Source: CAVRQM01 sp963822705
Lineage (GTDB): Bacteria > Pseudomonadota > Alphaproteobacteria > Acetobacterales > Acetobacteraceae
Direction: 5' to 3'
Assembly (NCBI GenBank): GCA_963822705.1
Contig: CAWGIX010000001.1
Coordinates: forward strand, 310,001 to 374,000
DNA: 64,000 nucleotides
Below, piece by piece: positions 47,528 to 56,975 of the stretch. The position numbers and the translations under genes are program-made. Position 1 is the first letter of the stretch. Each line of letters starts with the position of its first letter. The notes below the pieces were generated by a model. The model was not told the DNA's origin. It did not search any database and worked only from the letters and a program-made list of their open reading frames with translations.

Positions 47528-48958
47528 ATGAATCGCGATCAGATCACGCGACGGGACTGGCTTAAGCTGACCGGCGGCGCAGCGATGGGGACGATGACTG
47601 CAGCCAGCGCGGTGCGCCGTGCATACGCGGCCGAGGCGTTGCCGCCGTTGGTGGCGGGCTCGGATTGGCTGCATCAGTGGAAGGGCGTGCGGATCGTCCT
47701 CTCGTCGCACACCGGCCCCACCACCGATGCCGCGAAACAGGTTTCGCAGGAGTTCGCGAAGCAGACCGGGGCGGAGGTGGTGGTCATCGCCGAGTCGTGG
47801 ACCGATCTGCTCTCCAAGCACCTCGCCGATTTCGCGGCCGGCAGCGGTTCCTACGACGTGTTGACCTGGCCGTATATCTGGACCGGCAACTACGTCGAGG
47901 GCGGAATGGTCGAGGACCTGGACCCCTGGTTTGCCAACAAGGAGGTCGCCGACCCGGGTTTTGACATGGCGGACATTCCGCCTGCCGTGCTGGAGGTCTA
48001 CGGCCGCTATCGTGGCGCCGCCTCGCCCAAGCCTGATGCGCTGTGGTCGGTGCCCTACAAGTTCGACGTGTATCTCGCGCAATACCGGACCGACCTGTTC
48101 AAGCAGGCCGGGTTGGTCGATGCGAAGGGCAATGCCAAGCCGCCGGCGACCTGGGAGGATTTGCTCGCAAACGCCAAGGTGCTGAAAGCGAAATTTCCCG
48201 ACATCTCGCCGGTGGTGCTCCCGCTCGCCGTTGACGATCCGATGGTGGCGACATTTCTGCCGATCTTCGCAGACTATGGCGGCAAGACGCCGATCCCGTG
48301 GTACGACGCCAACCTGTTTCCGCAGATCCAGACCAAGCCGGCGCAGGACGCGGTCAATCTGCTCAAGCAGCTGATGCCGTACATGCCGGCTGACGTGCTC
48401 GATATGGACTACGACCGGGTCAATGCGCTGATGGCGCAGGGCAAGGCGGCCTATGCGCTGAACTGGAACGCCTACCTGCCGGTGCTGCTCGATCCGAGTG
48501 CCTCTCAGATCAGTGGCGCGGTTGCCTTCGACAGCACGCCCGGCGGCCCGGCCGGGCGTGTCAGCGGCCTCGGCGGCTGGCAGATGGGCATTTCCACGCA
48601 ATCGAAACACAAGGCGGCGGCGTTTCAATTGCTGGAATGGATCGGCGGGCGCGGGCGCGGGGTCGAGTTCGCGCTCGACGGCGGCTCGGCCGCGCGCTAC
48701 TCGGTCGCCAACGATCCGGCGGTGGTCAAGAAGTATCCGTACTACCCTCTGCTGATGGACATCCTGAAGGGCTACGCGGCGCGGGGCATGGACCGTTCCT
48801 GGACCGAACTGCAGCGCACCATCGGCGTCGGCCTGAACGAGATCCTGCTGGGCAAGGAGCCGACCGACCAGGGGCTGACCAAAATCGCCGACCAGATGTA
48901 CACGCAAGCCCAGCGGGCGGGCTACAAGCCGCAGAAGACCGCTCCGAAACCGACATGA
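47528..48958 (+). CDS. Sugar ABC transporter substrate-binding protein (family 1 type)
   Basis: This 476-residue periplasmic binding protein is exported by a twin-arginine signal (TRRDWLKLTGGAAMGTMTAA). The mature part has the extracellular solute-binding fold, with typical segments SYDVLTWPYIWTGNYVEGG, WSVPYKFDVYLAQYRTDLF and GGWQMGIS. The ATG at 47528 follows GGAGG. It feeds the two permeases encoded immediately downstream (ATGA overlap). A maltose- or polyol-like substrate class is likely, with the exact sugar unknown. Confidence 0.9.
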   Translation: MNRDQITRRDWLKLTGGAAMGTMTAASAVRRAYAAEALPPLVAGSDWLHQWKGVRIVLSSHTGPTTDAAKQVSQEFAKQTGAEVVVIAESWTDLLSKHLADFAAGSGSYDVLTWPYIWTGNYVEGGMVEDLDPWFANKEVADPGFDMADIPPAVLEVYGRYRGAASPKPDALWSVPYKFDVYLAQYRTDLFKQAGLVDAKGNAKPPATWEDLLANAKVLKAKFPDISPVVLPLAVDDPMVATFLPIFADYGGKTPIPWYDANLFPQIQTKPAQDAVNLLKQLMPYMPADVLDMDYDRVNALMAQGKAAYALNWNAYLPVLLDPSASQISGAVAFDSTPGGPAGRVSGLGGWQMGISTQSKHKAAAFQLLEWIGGRGRGVEFALDGGSAARYSVANDPAVVKKYPYYPLLMDILKGYAARGMDRSWTELQRTIGVGLNEILLGKEPTDQGLTKIADQMYTQAQRAGYKPQKTAPKPT

Positions 48959-49885
48959 GCGGTACCGCCGCGGGTGCCTTCGTCGGCACCCGGGCGGGCT
49001 TCGTCCGCCGTTCGCGGGGGGTGGCGCGCTCCCGCGCGGTGCTGGTGCTGCCGGCGGTCGCCGCGATGCTGCTGCTGACCGTCTACCCGACCCTCTACAT
49101 GCTGTGGATCAGCCTGCACGACTGGCCGGTGATCCCGACCTTGCCGCGTCCGTTCGTGGGTCTCGACCAGTACGGCTACATCCTCGCCGACCCGGAATTC
49201 TGGAACTCGCTCCAGGTCACCTTCACCTATATGGGCTGCGGCATCGCCATCCAGCTCGGTACTTGGGCTCGGGCTGGCGCTGCTGCTCGCCACACCTCAC
49301 CGGATCTTCCGTGCGTTTGTGCTGCCGTTCATGTTGCCGGTGTTCGTCTCGCCGATCGTGGTCGGGCTGATCTGGCGCATGATGATGGGGTACGACCTCG
49401 GCGTGCTGAACTACCTGCTGCGCTCGCTGGGGTTCAGCGGCGTCAACTGGCTTGGCACCAGCGCCAGCGCGCTCGCCTCCCTGGTGCTGGTCGATACATG
49501 GCAGTGGACGCCGTTCACCATCCTGATCCTGCGGGCCGGTCTCGACAGCCTGGCGCACGAGCCTTTTGAAGCCGCAGCAATCGACGGCGCCAGCCGATGG
49601 CAGAGTTTCTGGCATGTCACGCTGCCGATGCTCCGGCCGGTGCTGATCGTGGTGCTGCTGTTCCGCACGCTCGATGCGTTCAAGCTGTTCGACATCGTTT
49701 TTGTCGTCACCCGCGGCGGTCCGGGAGATGCAACAAACGTGCTCGCCTACAACGTCTGGCGCAAAGGTTTTTTCGAGAACCAGCTCGGGTATGCCGCGGC
49801 ACTGTCGGTGATCATGGTGGTGATCGCAACCGTGTTGGCCACCAGCCTGATCCGCCTGTTTGCCCGCGCGGAGCAGGCCGCATGA
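48955..49885 (+). CDS. Sugar ABC transporter permease (MalF-like), one frame break
   Basis: This roughly 310-residue inner-membrane permease of a carbohydrate importer begins with an ATG overlapping the binding-protein stop. The frame changes near 49265 (QLG, then LGLALLLATPHRIFRAFVLP in another frame). The ATPase-docking EAA motif is EAAAIDGASRWQSFWHVTLP. Six helices are predicted. It pairs with the MalG-like permease downstream. Confidence 0.88.
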
Positions 49886-50706
49886 TCGGCCGGATCGGCC
49901 GGGTGGAGCTCGCGGCCCGGCTCGGCGTGGTCAGCGTGTTCGCGGCATTCTTCCTGTTCCCCATTTACTGGATGGTGGCGACATCGCTGAAGCGGGAGGT
50001 GGATGCGTTCGCCATCCCGCCGAAATGGCTGTTTGCGCCGCGGCTCGACAACTACCTGGAAGTGTTCCGCCGCACCGCGTTCGCCCATCACGCCGTCAAC
50101 TCGCTGATTGCCGGCGGATTGAACGTCGGGCTCACGCTCATGCTCGCCATGCCGGCGGCTTACGCCATGTCCCGTTACCGGGTCGGCGGCAAGGATTTGA
50201 TGTTCTGGTTCCTCAGCATCCGCATGATGCCGCCGATCGTCGGCGCCGTGCCGCTGTTCGTCATCGCGGCACAGATGCGGCTGGTGGACAGCTATGTGAT
50301 CCTGCCGATCCTCTATTTGATGCTGAACGTGCCGTTCGCCATTTGGATGCTGAAATCCTTCATCGACGAGATCCCGCGCGAGATCGACGAGAGTGCGATG
50401 ATCGACGGTTGCACCATGCTGGCCGCGATCCGGCATATCGTTCTGCCGCTGCTGAAGCCAGGGCTGTTTGCGACCTCGGTGTTCTGCTTCATCATCGCCT
50501 GGAACGAGTTTCTGCTCGCCAACATTTTTACCCGCGAGATCGCGGTCACGCTGCCGGTGGGGATCGCCAACTTCATCACCGAAAAGCAGATCTTGTGGGG
50601 CTACATCACCGCCGCCTCGACACTGGCGACACTGCCTCCGATGGCGCTGCTGCTGGTTTTTCAGCGCAACCTGGTCCGCAGCCTCACGCTGGGCGCGATC
50701 CGCTGA
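49882..50706 (+). CDS. Sugar ABC transporter permease (MalG-like)
   Basis: This 274-residue permease starts at an ATG overlapping the previous stop (ATGA). It has six predicted helices and the docking motif EIDESAMIDGCTMLAAIRHI. It is intact. No MalK-type ATPase follows, because the next gene is an unrelated ABC-F protein on the other strand. The importer must use an ATPase encoded elsewhere. Confidence 0.92.
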   Translation: MIGRIGRVELAARLGVVSVFAAFFLFPIYWMVATSLKREVDAFAIPPKWLFAPRLDNYLEVFRRTAFAHHAVNSLIAGGLNVGLTLMLAMPAAYAMSRYRVGGKDLMFWFLSIRMMPPIVGAVPLFVIAAQMRLVDSYVILPILYLMLNVPFAIWMLKSFIDEIPREIDESAMIDGCTMLAAIRHIVLPLLKPGLFATSVFCFIIAWNEFLLANIFTREIAVTLPVGIANFITEKQILWGYITAASTLATLPPMALLLVFQRNLVRSLTLGAIR

Positions 50707-50716
50707 GCCGGGCCTC

Positions 50717-52586
50717 TTACGCGCCTATCTCCAGCAACTCCGCAGCCTCCAGCCAGTCCGCCTCGGCCTGGGCCGCCTCGCGCCCGATCGCCGCCAGGCG
50801 GGTCTGCGCCGCCGTCACTTCCGCGGCGCGCGAGCCGGCATAGAGCGCCGGATCAGCGAGTTTGGCTTCGATCCGCATCCGCTCCGAAGCCAGCTCGCGC
50901 GAGCAGCGCCTCCGCATCGCGCGCCCGTTTGCGCAGCGGAGCGGTCGCGGCACGCGCCTCGGCGCGCTCGCGGCGCTCGTCGCGGCGGCTCGGGGCTGCG
51001 TCCGCCTTCGCGGGCGCGCGGCTGCGCTCGACCACCAGCGCGCGATAGTCGTCGACGTCGCCATCGAACGGGCGCACGGTGCCGTCGGCGACCAGCCACA
51101 GCCGGTCGGCCACCAGCTCCACCAGATGCGGATCGTGGCTGATCAGCAGCACGGCCCCGGCAAAATCCGCCAGTGCCCGCACCAGCGCCTCGCGCGCGTC
51201 GATGTCCAGATGGTTGGTCGGCTCGTCGAGGATCAGCAGGTGCGGCGCCTCGCGGGTGGCCAGGGCCAGCAACAGCCGCGCCCGCTCCCCGCCGGACAAT
51301 TTCTCCACCGGCGTTTCCGCCCGGTCCGCGTCGAGCCCGAACCGCGCCAGCTGGGCGCGCACCTGCGGCGGCAGCGCGCGGGGCAGGGCGCGCGACATGT
51401 GCGCCACCGGCGTTTCCGCAGCGACCAACTCGTCCTCCTGGTGCTGGGCGAAATAGCCGACCCGCAGTTTCGGGCCGCGAAATATCTTTCCCGCCTGCGG
51501 CTCCAGGCGGCCGGCGAAAAGTTTGGCGAGCGTGCTCTTGCCGTTGCCGTTCGGACCCAACAGGGCGATGCGGTCGTCCAGATCGAGCCGCAGCGACAGG
51601 CCGCGCAGCACCGGCGGGCCCCCATAGCCCACCGACAACGCGGTCCAGCGTCAGAATCGGCGGCGCGATCGGCACCGGTTCGGGAAAGGCGAAATGCTGC
51701 GGCGCGTCCTCCACCACGCTTTCGATCTGCGGCAGCCGCTCGATCGCTTTCAGCCGCGCCTGCGCCTGCCGCGCCTTGCTGGCCTTGTAGCGGAACCGGT
51801 CGACGAACGCCTGCATATGCGCGCGCTGGGCGGCGACGCGCTCCGCCGCTCGGGCCTGCTGCAACGCCTGCTCGGTGCGGATGCGCACGAATTCCGCGTA
51901 GCCGCCCGGCGTCAGCGTGATCTTTTGCCGGTCCAGATGGGCGATGGCATCCGACACAGCGGTCCAGCAGCTCGCGGTCGTGCGACACCACCAAGGCCGC
52001 GCCGGGAAACTTGGCCAGCCAGGATTCCAGCCAGAGCGTGGCTTCCAAATCCAGATGGTTGGTGGGCTCGTCGAGCAGCAGCAGGTCCGGGTTGGCGAAC
52101 AGGGCCGCCGCGAGCGCCACCCGCATGCGCCAGCCACCGGAAAAGTCGTTCACGGGCCGCAGCTGCGCCGCCGCATCGAAGCCGAGGCCCGCCAGAATCG
52201 CCGCTGCCCGCGCTGGGGCCGAATTCGGCGTCAATGGCGACCAGCCGGTCGTGAATTTCCGCCAGGCGCAGCGGTTCGGCCGATTCGCTCTCGCGCAGCA
52301 GGGACAGCCGCTCCTGGTCGGCTTCCAACACCGTGTCGAGCAGATTTTGCTGCCCCGACGGCGCCTGCTGGCGCACCTGACCCAGGCGCGCGCGGCCGGC
52401 GAGGCGGATGTCGCCGCCGTCCGGCGAAATATCGCCCGCGATCGCGCGCAAAAGGGTGGTCTTGCCGGCGCCGTTGCGGCCGACCAGTCCGATACGGCGG
52501 CCGGGCTCGACGGTCAGACTGGCACCGCTCAGCAGGGTGCGTCCGGCCATGCGCAGGGTCAGGTCGCGGATCGCCAGCAGGCTCAT
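50717..52586 (-). CDS. ABC-F family ATPase, about four frame breaks
   Basis: This roughly 620-residue soluble protein with two ABC domains is of the ABC-F type, which acts on ribosomes. Domain one has GRNGAGKTT, FSGGWRMRV and LLLLDEPTNHLD. Domain two has GPNGNGKST, LSGGERARL and LLILDEPTNHLD. A linker (YKASKARQAQARLKAIERL) and a C-terminal coiled coil complete the family layout. The frame changes near 52230, 51955, 51640 and 50890. The ATG at 52586 overlaps the metallopeptidase stop. A YheS/Uup-like role is likely. Confidence 0.85.
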
Positions 52587-53707
52587 GGTCGGTCAGCTTT
52601 TGTCCGTCTCGGATCCCGGCGCGGTACGGCCGCGACGCATTGCGCACCAGGGAGTGAATGTAGTCCAGCTTGTCCATCACCACCGGCGTGAGCACGAAGG
52701 GGTACAGGTCGGGTTGCCCCATGCTGCGATTGAGGCTGTTCACCGCATAAGTCAGCGGCAGCCACGCCTCAACCAGGTGGTGCGCGCTGGACACTGTGTA
52801 GGGGTCGCATTCGAGCCGTGCCTCCATGTCGGGCGTGTGGTCCACGCGCGGGCGCACCCGCACACCGAAGGCGACCGCGGTTTCGAGCGTGTCGACGATG
52901 TGGAGGTAGTGGGCCCAGGTCTCGGCGAAATCCTCCCAGGGGTGCGTGCTGGCATAAGCGCTGATGTAGCGTGCCCGCCAGTCCGGGGGCGCCCCGTCGC
53001 GATAATGGCGTTCCAGGGCTGCCTGATAGTCCTCGGAATCGTCGCCGAAAACGGCCCGACAGGCGCCGAGCTGGCCGCCGTCGCGTACCAGGCGATCCCA
53101 GAAATAGTGGCCGGACTCGTGACGAAAATGGCCCAGCAGCGTGCGATACGGCTCGCCCATGGCCTCGCGCAGCGTGGTGCGCTCGGCGTCGTCGGCTTCC
53201 CGCAGCGACACGCGTGATCAGCCCGTTATCATGGCCGGTCATCACTTTCGGCGCGCCCGGCGTCTGCGGATCGGCCAGAAACTCGAAACCCAGCCCCTCG
53301 TTCCGGTCCTCCGCGCGGGTCGGCGCGTGCAGGCCGAGTTTCAGCAGCGTGTAGATCAGCCGGTGTTTCGCCAATTCGATCTGCCGCCAGCGTCGCCGGT
53401 TGTCGGCCAGGGAGAGGTCGGGGATGACGACGTTGTAGCGGCAGGCGCGGCAGAGCCTGTGCTCGCCGTCATCGGCCACCAGCCAGTTGCAGGCGTCCTC
53501 GTCCGCGTTGTCGCAGAACCGCAGGCTCGACGCCGCCGTCGGCTCGTTTTTCGACACAGGCCGCTCGTTTTTCGACAAAGGCCCCGGCGGCAGAGCCGCC
53601 ATGGCACCCTGGTCCGGGTCGTAGCCCAGTCGCCAGCCGCAGGCCTCGCAGACAGTGTTCTCGAAATAGACCAGGTTGCCGCAATGCTGGCAGCTGAACA
53701 GTTGCAC
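52583..53707 (-). CDS. Putative zinc-binding metallopeptidase, frame break(s)
   Basis: This roughly 370-residue protein begins with a zinc ribbon (LFSCQHCGN, CEACGW) and a second Cys pair (CRACRYN). It carries an HExxH active site in FRHESGHYFWDRL and FAETWAHYLHIVDTLETA downstream. The GTG at 53707 has GGAG 8 bases upstream and gives the usual N-terminus. The frame changes near 53214 and probably again near 52640. With the second change, the stop overlaps the ABC-F start (ATGA). Physiological substrate is unknown. Confidence 0.78.
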
Positions 53708-53838
53708 CGGGAAAACTCCGTCCGTGTGGCGCGCTGGCAAGGGCCCGGGCCGGCCGAAGTTCCCGTTCTCCGGGCAACTGGCCACCGGTCGCGCCGCTTC
53801 CTATAAGCCGTGGCCCCGAAGCCAGCGAAGGAGCCCCC

Positions 53839-54261
53839 ATGCCGGCCGAGCGCACCCTCTCGATCCTGAAACCCGACGCCACGCGCCGCAACCTCACCGG
53901 TGCCATCAACGCCAAGCTGGAGGAGTCCGGTTTGCGCATCGTGGCACAGAAACGACTGCTGTTGACCACGGCGCAGGCCGAATCATTCTATGGCGTGCAT
54001 CGTGAACGTGGGTTTTTTCGCGATCTGGTCAGTTTCATGACTTCGGGGCCGGTGGTGGTGCAGGTGCTGGAAGGCGACGGCGCGGTCGCCCGCAATCGCG
54101 AGGTGATGGGCGCCACCGACCCGGCGAAGGCGCAATCGGGCACGATCCGGGCCCTATTTGCCGAGAGCATTGAAGCCAATTCGGTTCATGGCTCCGACAG
54201 CCCGGAGAACGCGCTCGCCGAAATGGCGTTCTTTTTTGCCCAGACCGAGATCGTCGGCTGA
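53839..54261 (+). CDS. ndk: Nucleoside diphosphate kinase
   Basis: This 140-residue kinase balances NTP pools by a phosphohistidine relay. It shows the N-terminal RTLSILKPDA, the active-site NSVHGSDSPENA (catalytic His) and FFFAQTEIVG at the end. The ATG has AAGGAG about 7 bases upstream. It is intact, of normal length, and divergent from the metallopeptidase. Confidence 0.96.
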   Translation: MPAERTLSILKPDATRRNLTGAINAKLEESGLRIVAQKRLLLTTAQAESFYGVHRERGFFRDLVSFMTSGPVVVQVLEGDGAVARNREVMGATDPAKAQSGTIRALFAESIEANSVHGSDSPENALAEMAFFFAQTEIVG

Positions 54262-54366
54262 TCCAATTACGTATGAAGGCCCGGATCATCTAACAAGATT
54301 ACAATTCAGTATTGACGCTTGGGCATCCTTTGTGGAATAAAGGCACCCGGTGAGAAGGGTAGAACG

Positions 54367-54912
54367 ATGGCTGGTTTCGTAGTCTTCTGTCAGACTATCG
54401 CCTCGGCCCCGCTGCGCCATTTCCCGACTGTGCATCGCGTGGCAGTGCGGGTGATACGGCCGGTCATTCGCCACGTAGTGCCGGTCATTCGCCACGTAGC
54501 ACCGACGAGTGTCGCCTCCGTCATTCCTACTTTTACGAGACTGGCCTGCCGTCGAGTCGCTCTGGCATCGCTTGGTTTCGCGGGCGGCCTTGCAGCACCC
54601 GCTCCCCCGATACTGCCCGCCCGCCCTTTCCTGGCCGCCCCCGTGCCCATCGGGCCGCTGGCCGCCCTAGCTCCGGGCGTGGTGCCAACCATTCCGGGCG
54701 GCGTGGTCCCGAGCGTGGTTCCCCCTGGGCCGCCGCAGCCTCCGACACCCCCCAGTCCCCCGGTCACCCCCGTCATCCCGCCCCCGTCCCCGCCCCCGCC
54801 CCCGCGGCCGGTGCCGGAACCTGCCTCGGCTGGATTGCTTCTGATCGGCGCCGCGGCTCTCATGCTCGCGCGGTGGCGCAGTGGCTCACGCCCCCTCCTG
54901 CATCGGGCTTAG
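54367..54912 (+). CDS. PEP-CTERM-like exported protein, Pro-rich
   Basis: This 181-residue protein has an N-terminal basic/hydrophobic region with tandem VIRHV-type heptads, a long Pro-rich middle (about residues 100-150) and a C-terminal sorting-like signal VPEPASAGLLLIGAAALMLA followed by RWRSGS. PEP-CTERM signals are recognised by exosortases in bacteria that make exopolysaccharide. The ATG at 54367 has GAAGGG upstream. No exosortase is in the window. The first part lacks a standard signal peptide, so the call is moderate. Confidence 0.6.
   Translation: MAGFVVFCQTIASAPLRHFPTVHRVAVRVIRPVIRHVVPVIRHVAPTSVASVIPTFTRLACRRVALASLGFAGGLAAPAPPILPARPFLAAPVPIGPLAALAPGVVPTIPGGVVPSVVPPGPPQPPTPPSPPVTPVIPPPSPPPPPRPVPEPASAGLLLIGAAALMLARWRSGSRPLLHRA
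54460..54501 (+). repeat. Tandem 21-bp repeat in the PEP-CTERM-like gene
   Basis: Two adjacent 21-base units share the first 19 bases (CCGGTCATTCGCCACGTAG). They encode PVIRHVV and PVIRHVA. A degenerate third unit (VAVRVIR) precedes them. Confidence 0.8.
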
Positions 54913-55003
54913 ATAACGGTCCGGCCAACGGGTTCTGCCGGCGTTGACGCCAGGGTGTATCGCATAGGAGCATGATCGGCCGCGCTGGTCATGTGCTGCG
55001 CGC

Positions 55004-55993
55004 TCAGTCGGTCAGGCGGGTGTAAGCGGTCGCCAGCAGAAGTATGATCGCGCCATACAGAATTTGCTTCACCGGCTCCGGCGAGTCGACGAGCGTCAGC
55101 AATCCGTTCAGCACTGTCAGCACGAATGCGCCGATGATACTGCCCTCGTAACCGCCGCGGCCGCCAAAGATTGACGTTCCACCGATGATGACCGCGGCGA
55201 TCGAGGGCAGCAAATAGGTATCCGCAAGGCCCAGGTCGGCGGAGTTTGTGTAGCCAACCAAGACGATGCCGGCGATCGCCGCCAGCACGCTGCAAATCAT
55301 ATAGTCGACCAGCAGCACCTGCCAGACTCGGACTCCGGCCAGTCGGCAGGCCTCCCGGTTGTCTCCGATCGCGTACAGGAGCCTTCCGAACCCGGAACGT
55401 CTGAGCGCGAAGATAGCCGCAGCGGCGATTGGAGCCCATAGGCACAAATCGACCGGAATTATGCCGCCCAGTTTGCCGGAACCAAGAAAATGGATGAAGT
55501 CAGGGACCACGGACCTGGTGGCGAGTATTTTCTGGCTGTAGACGATCACGACGCCCTGCGTCATCAGACCGGTGCCAAGCGTCATCACCAGCGGTTGAAC
55601 CCGCAACATCGCGATGCCGATGCCGTTGACTAACCCAACGGCCAGGCCCAGCGCCAGTCCGACGGCTACCGACCCTAAGCTGCCGAATTTAAGAGTCGTC
55701 GTCGTCATCAGGAAGGCGGAGCCGGTGGCGACGCTTACCACCGACAGATCGATGCCGCCGGTCAACATCACCAGCGTCTGCCCCGCCGCCAAGATGCCAA
55801 GAGGTGCTGCAAACAGCAGGGTGTTCGAGAGCCAGTCCGAATTGACCGTGCCCGGGCGCACCAACTCGACGGCGCCGACAAAGACCAGGAGTAACAGGAT
55901 CAGCACGACAATCGTATTGCGCTGCAGCCAAGGCAAGACGCTGTCAAATGCCACGCGCCGCCAAGATGACGCGATATCGCGCCGTGCGTTCAT
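55004..55993 (-). CDS. Sugar ABC permease (RbsC-like), system A, second permease
   Basis: This roughly 329-residue inner-membrane permease of the ribose/xylose type has about 9-10 helices. It shows LTGGIDLSVVSVATGSAF, YAIGDNREACRLAGVRV and VIIGGTSIFGGRGGYEG, the usual RbsC landmarks. The ATG at 55993 overlaps the stop of the upstream permease (ATGA). It is intact and is the last gene of the 9-kb minus-strand sugar operon. Confidence 0.9.
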   Translation of the reverse strand: MNARRDIASSWRRVAFDSVLPWLQRNTIVVLILLLLVFVGAVELVRPGTVNSDWLSNTLLFAAPLGILAAGQTLVMLTGGIDLSVVSVATGSAFLMTTTTLKFGSLGSVAVGLALGLAVGLVNGIGIAMLRVQPLVMTLGTGLMTQGVVIVYSQKILATRSVVPDFIHFLGSGKLGGIIPVDLCLWAPIAAAAIFALRRSGFGRLLYAIGDNREACRLAGVRVWQVLLVDYMICSVLAAIAGIVLVGYTNSADLGLADTYLLPSIAAVIIGGTSIFGGRGGYEGSIIGAFVLTVLNGLLTLVDSPEPVKQILYGAIILLLATAYTRLTD

Positions 55994-56975
55994 TTGCGAC
56001 TCCTCATCATCGTGAGGAACCCGCCGACCATCACCACCAGAACGATCAGCGTCCCCTGGATCACCTGGCCGAAATTCGGGTCGATATTCAGGAAGATCAG
56101 GTCGGCGGGAATTAGCGTCAGGACAAACGCGGCGATCATCGGCCCGACGATGCCGCCGCGCCCGCCGACCAGGCTCACCCCGCCGATGACCACCGCGGCC
56201 AACCCGCTCAGCGTGTAAAGAACGCCGGAACGCGGCGAGCCGATGCCGGTCGTCATCGTCAGGCCCAATCCGCCCACCGAACTGAACAGGCCGCCGAGGA
56301 CATAGGCGACAAAACGGGTGCGCCCGATGTTGACGCCACTGCGAAAGGCGGCGACGCGGTCGCTGCCGACGGCATAGAGTCGCAGCCCTGTCTTGCTCCG
56401 GCGCACCGGGATCCAGATGACGGATGCCGAGACAATAAGCAGGATCAGCGAATTGGACAGCCACGGGGTGGCCAGCGTGCCGGTGCCGAGAGCCAAAAAT
56501 TCGTCCGGCGCGCCGCCTCCCGGCCTCTCGAGGATAAGCAGCGCGACACCGCCCCAGATGAAGCCGGTCGTCAGTGTCACGATCACATCCGGAACCCGCG
56601 ACAGCACGACGAGAAGGCCGTTGACCGCGCCGATCACCGCGCCGGCGCAGAGGATCAGCGCGGCCAGGACAAGCGACTTCCCAAATCCAGCATTCTCCAT
56701 CGTGGCGGCCGCGAGGACGTTGCAACCGCCATCACCGACCCGACGGAGAGGTCGATGCCGCCGGAAATCACGACCAAAGCCTGTGCCGCAGCGGCGAACG
56801 CCAGTGGCATGGCCGCCATCGCCAGCGACTGCGCGTCAAACGAGTTGAATGTGGGGTGGATCGCCACGGTGGCGGCCAGGAAAGCGACCAGCAGGATGGG
56901 CATGCCGAGCAGCCCCGGCAGGCGGGCGGCAGCCAACCTCGTCCGCTCCGCGAACCGCCCGCGACGGCTGGTCAT
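55990..56975 (-). CDS. Sugar ABC permease (RbsC-like), system A, one frame break
   Basis: This roughly 328-residue RbsC-type permease shows VVISGGIDLSVGSVMAVA in the first part. After a frame change near 56705 it shows YAVGSDRVAAFRSGVNI and VVIGGVSLVGGRGGIVG. The ATG at 56975 overlaps the ATPase stop (ATGA), and its stop overlaps the next permease start. It forms the membrane pair of system A. Confidence 0.87.

Noticed and set aside
54312..54341. Promoter before the PEP-CTERM-like gene
   Set aside because: TTGACG is fair, but the -10 position (GAATAA) matches only two bases of the consensus.
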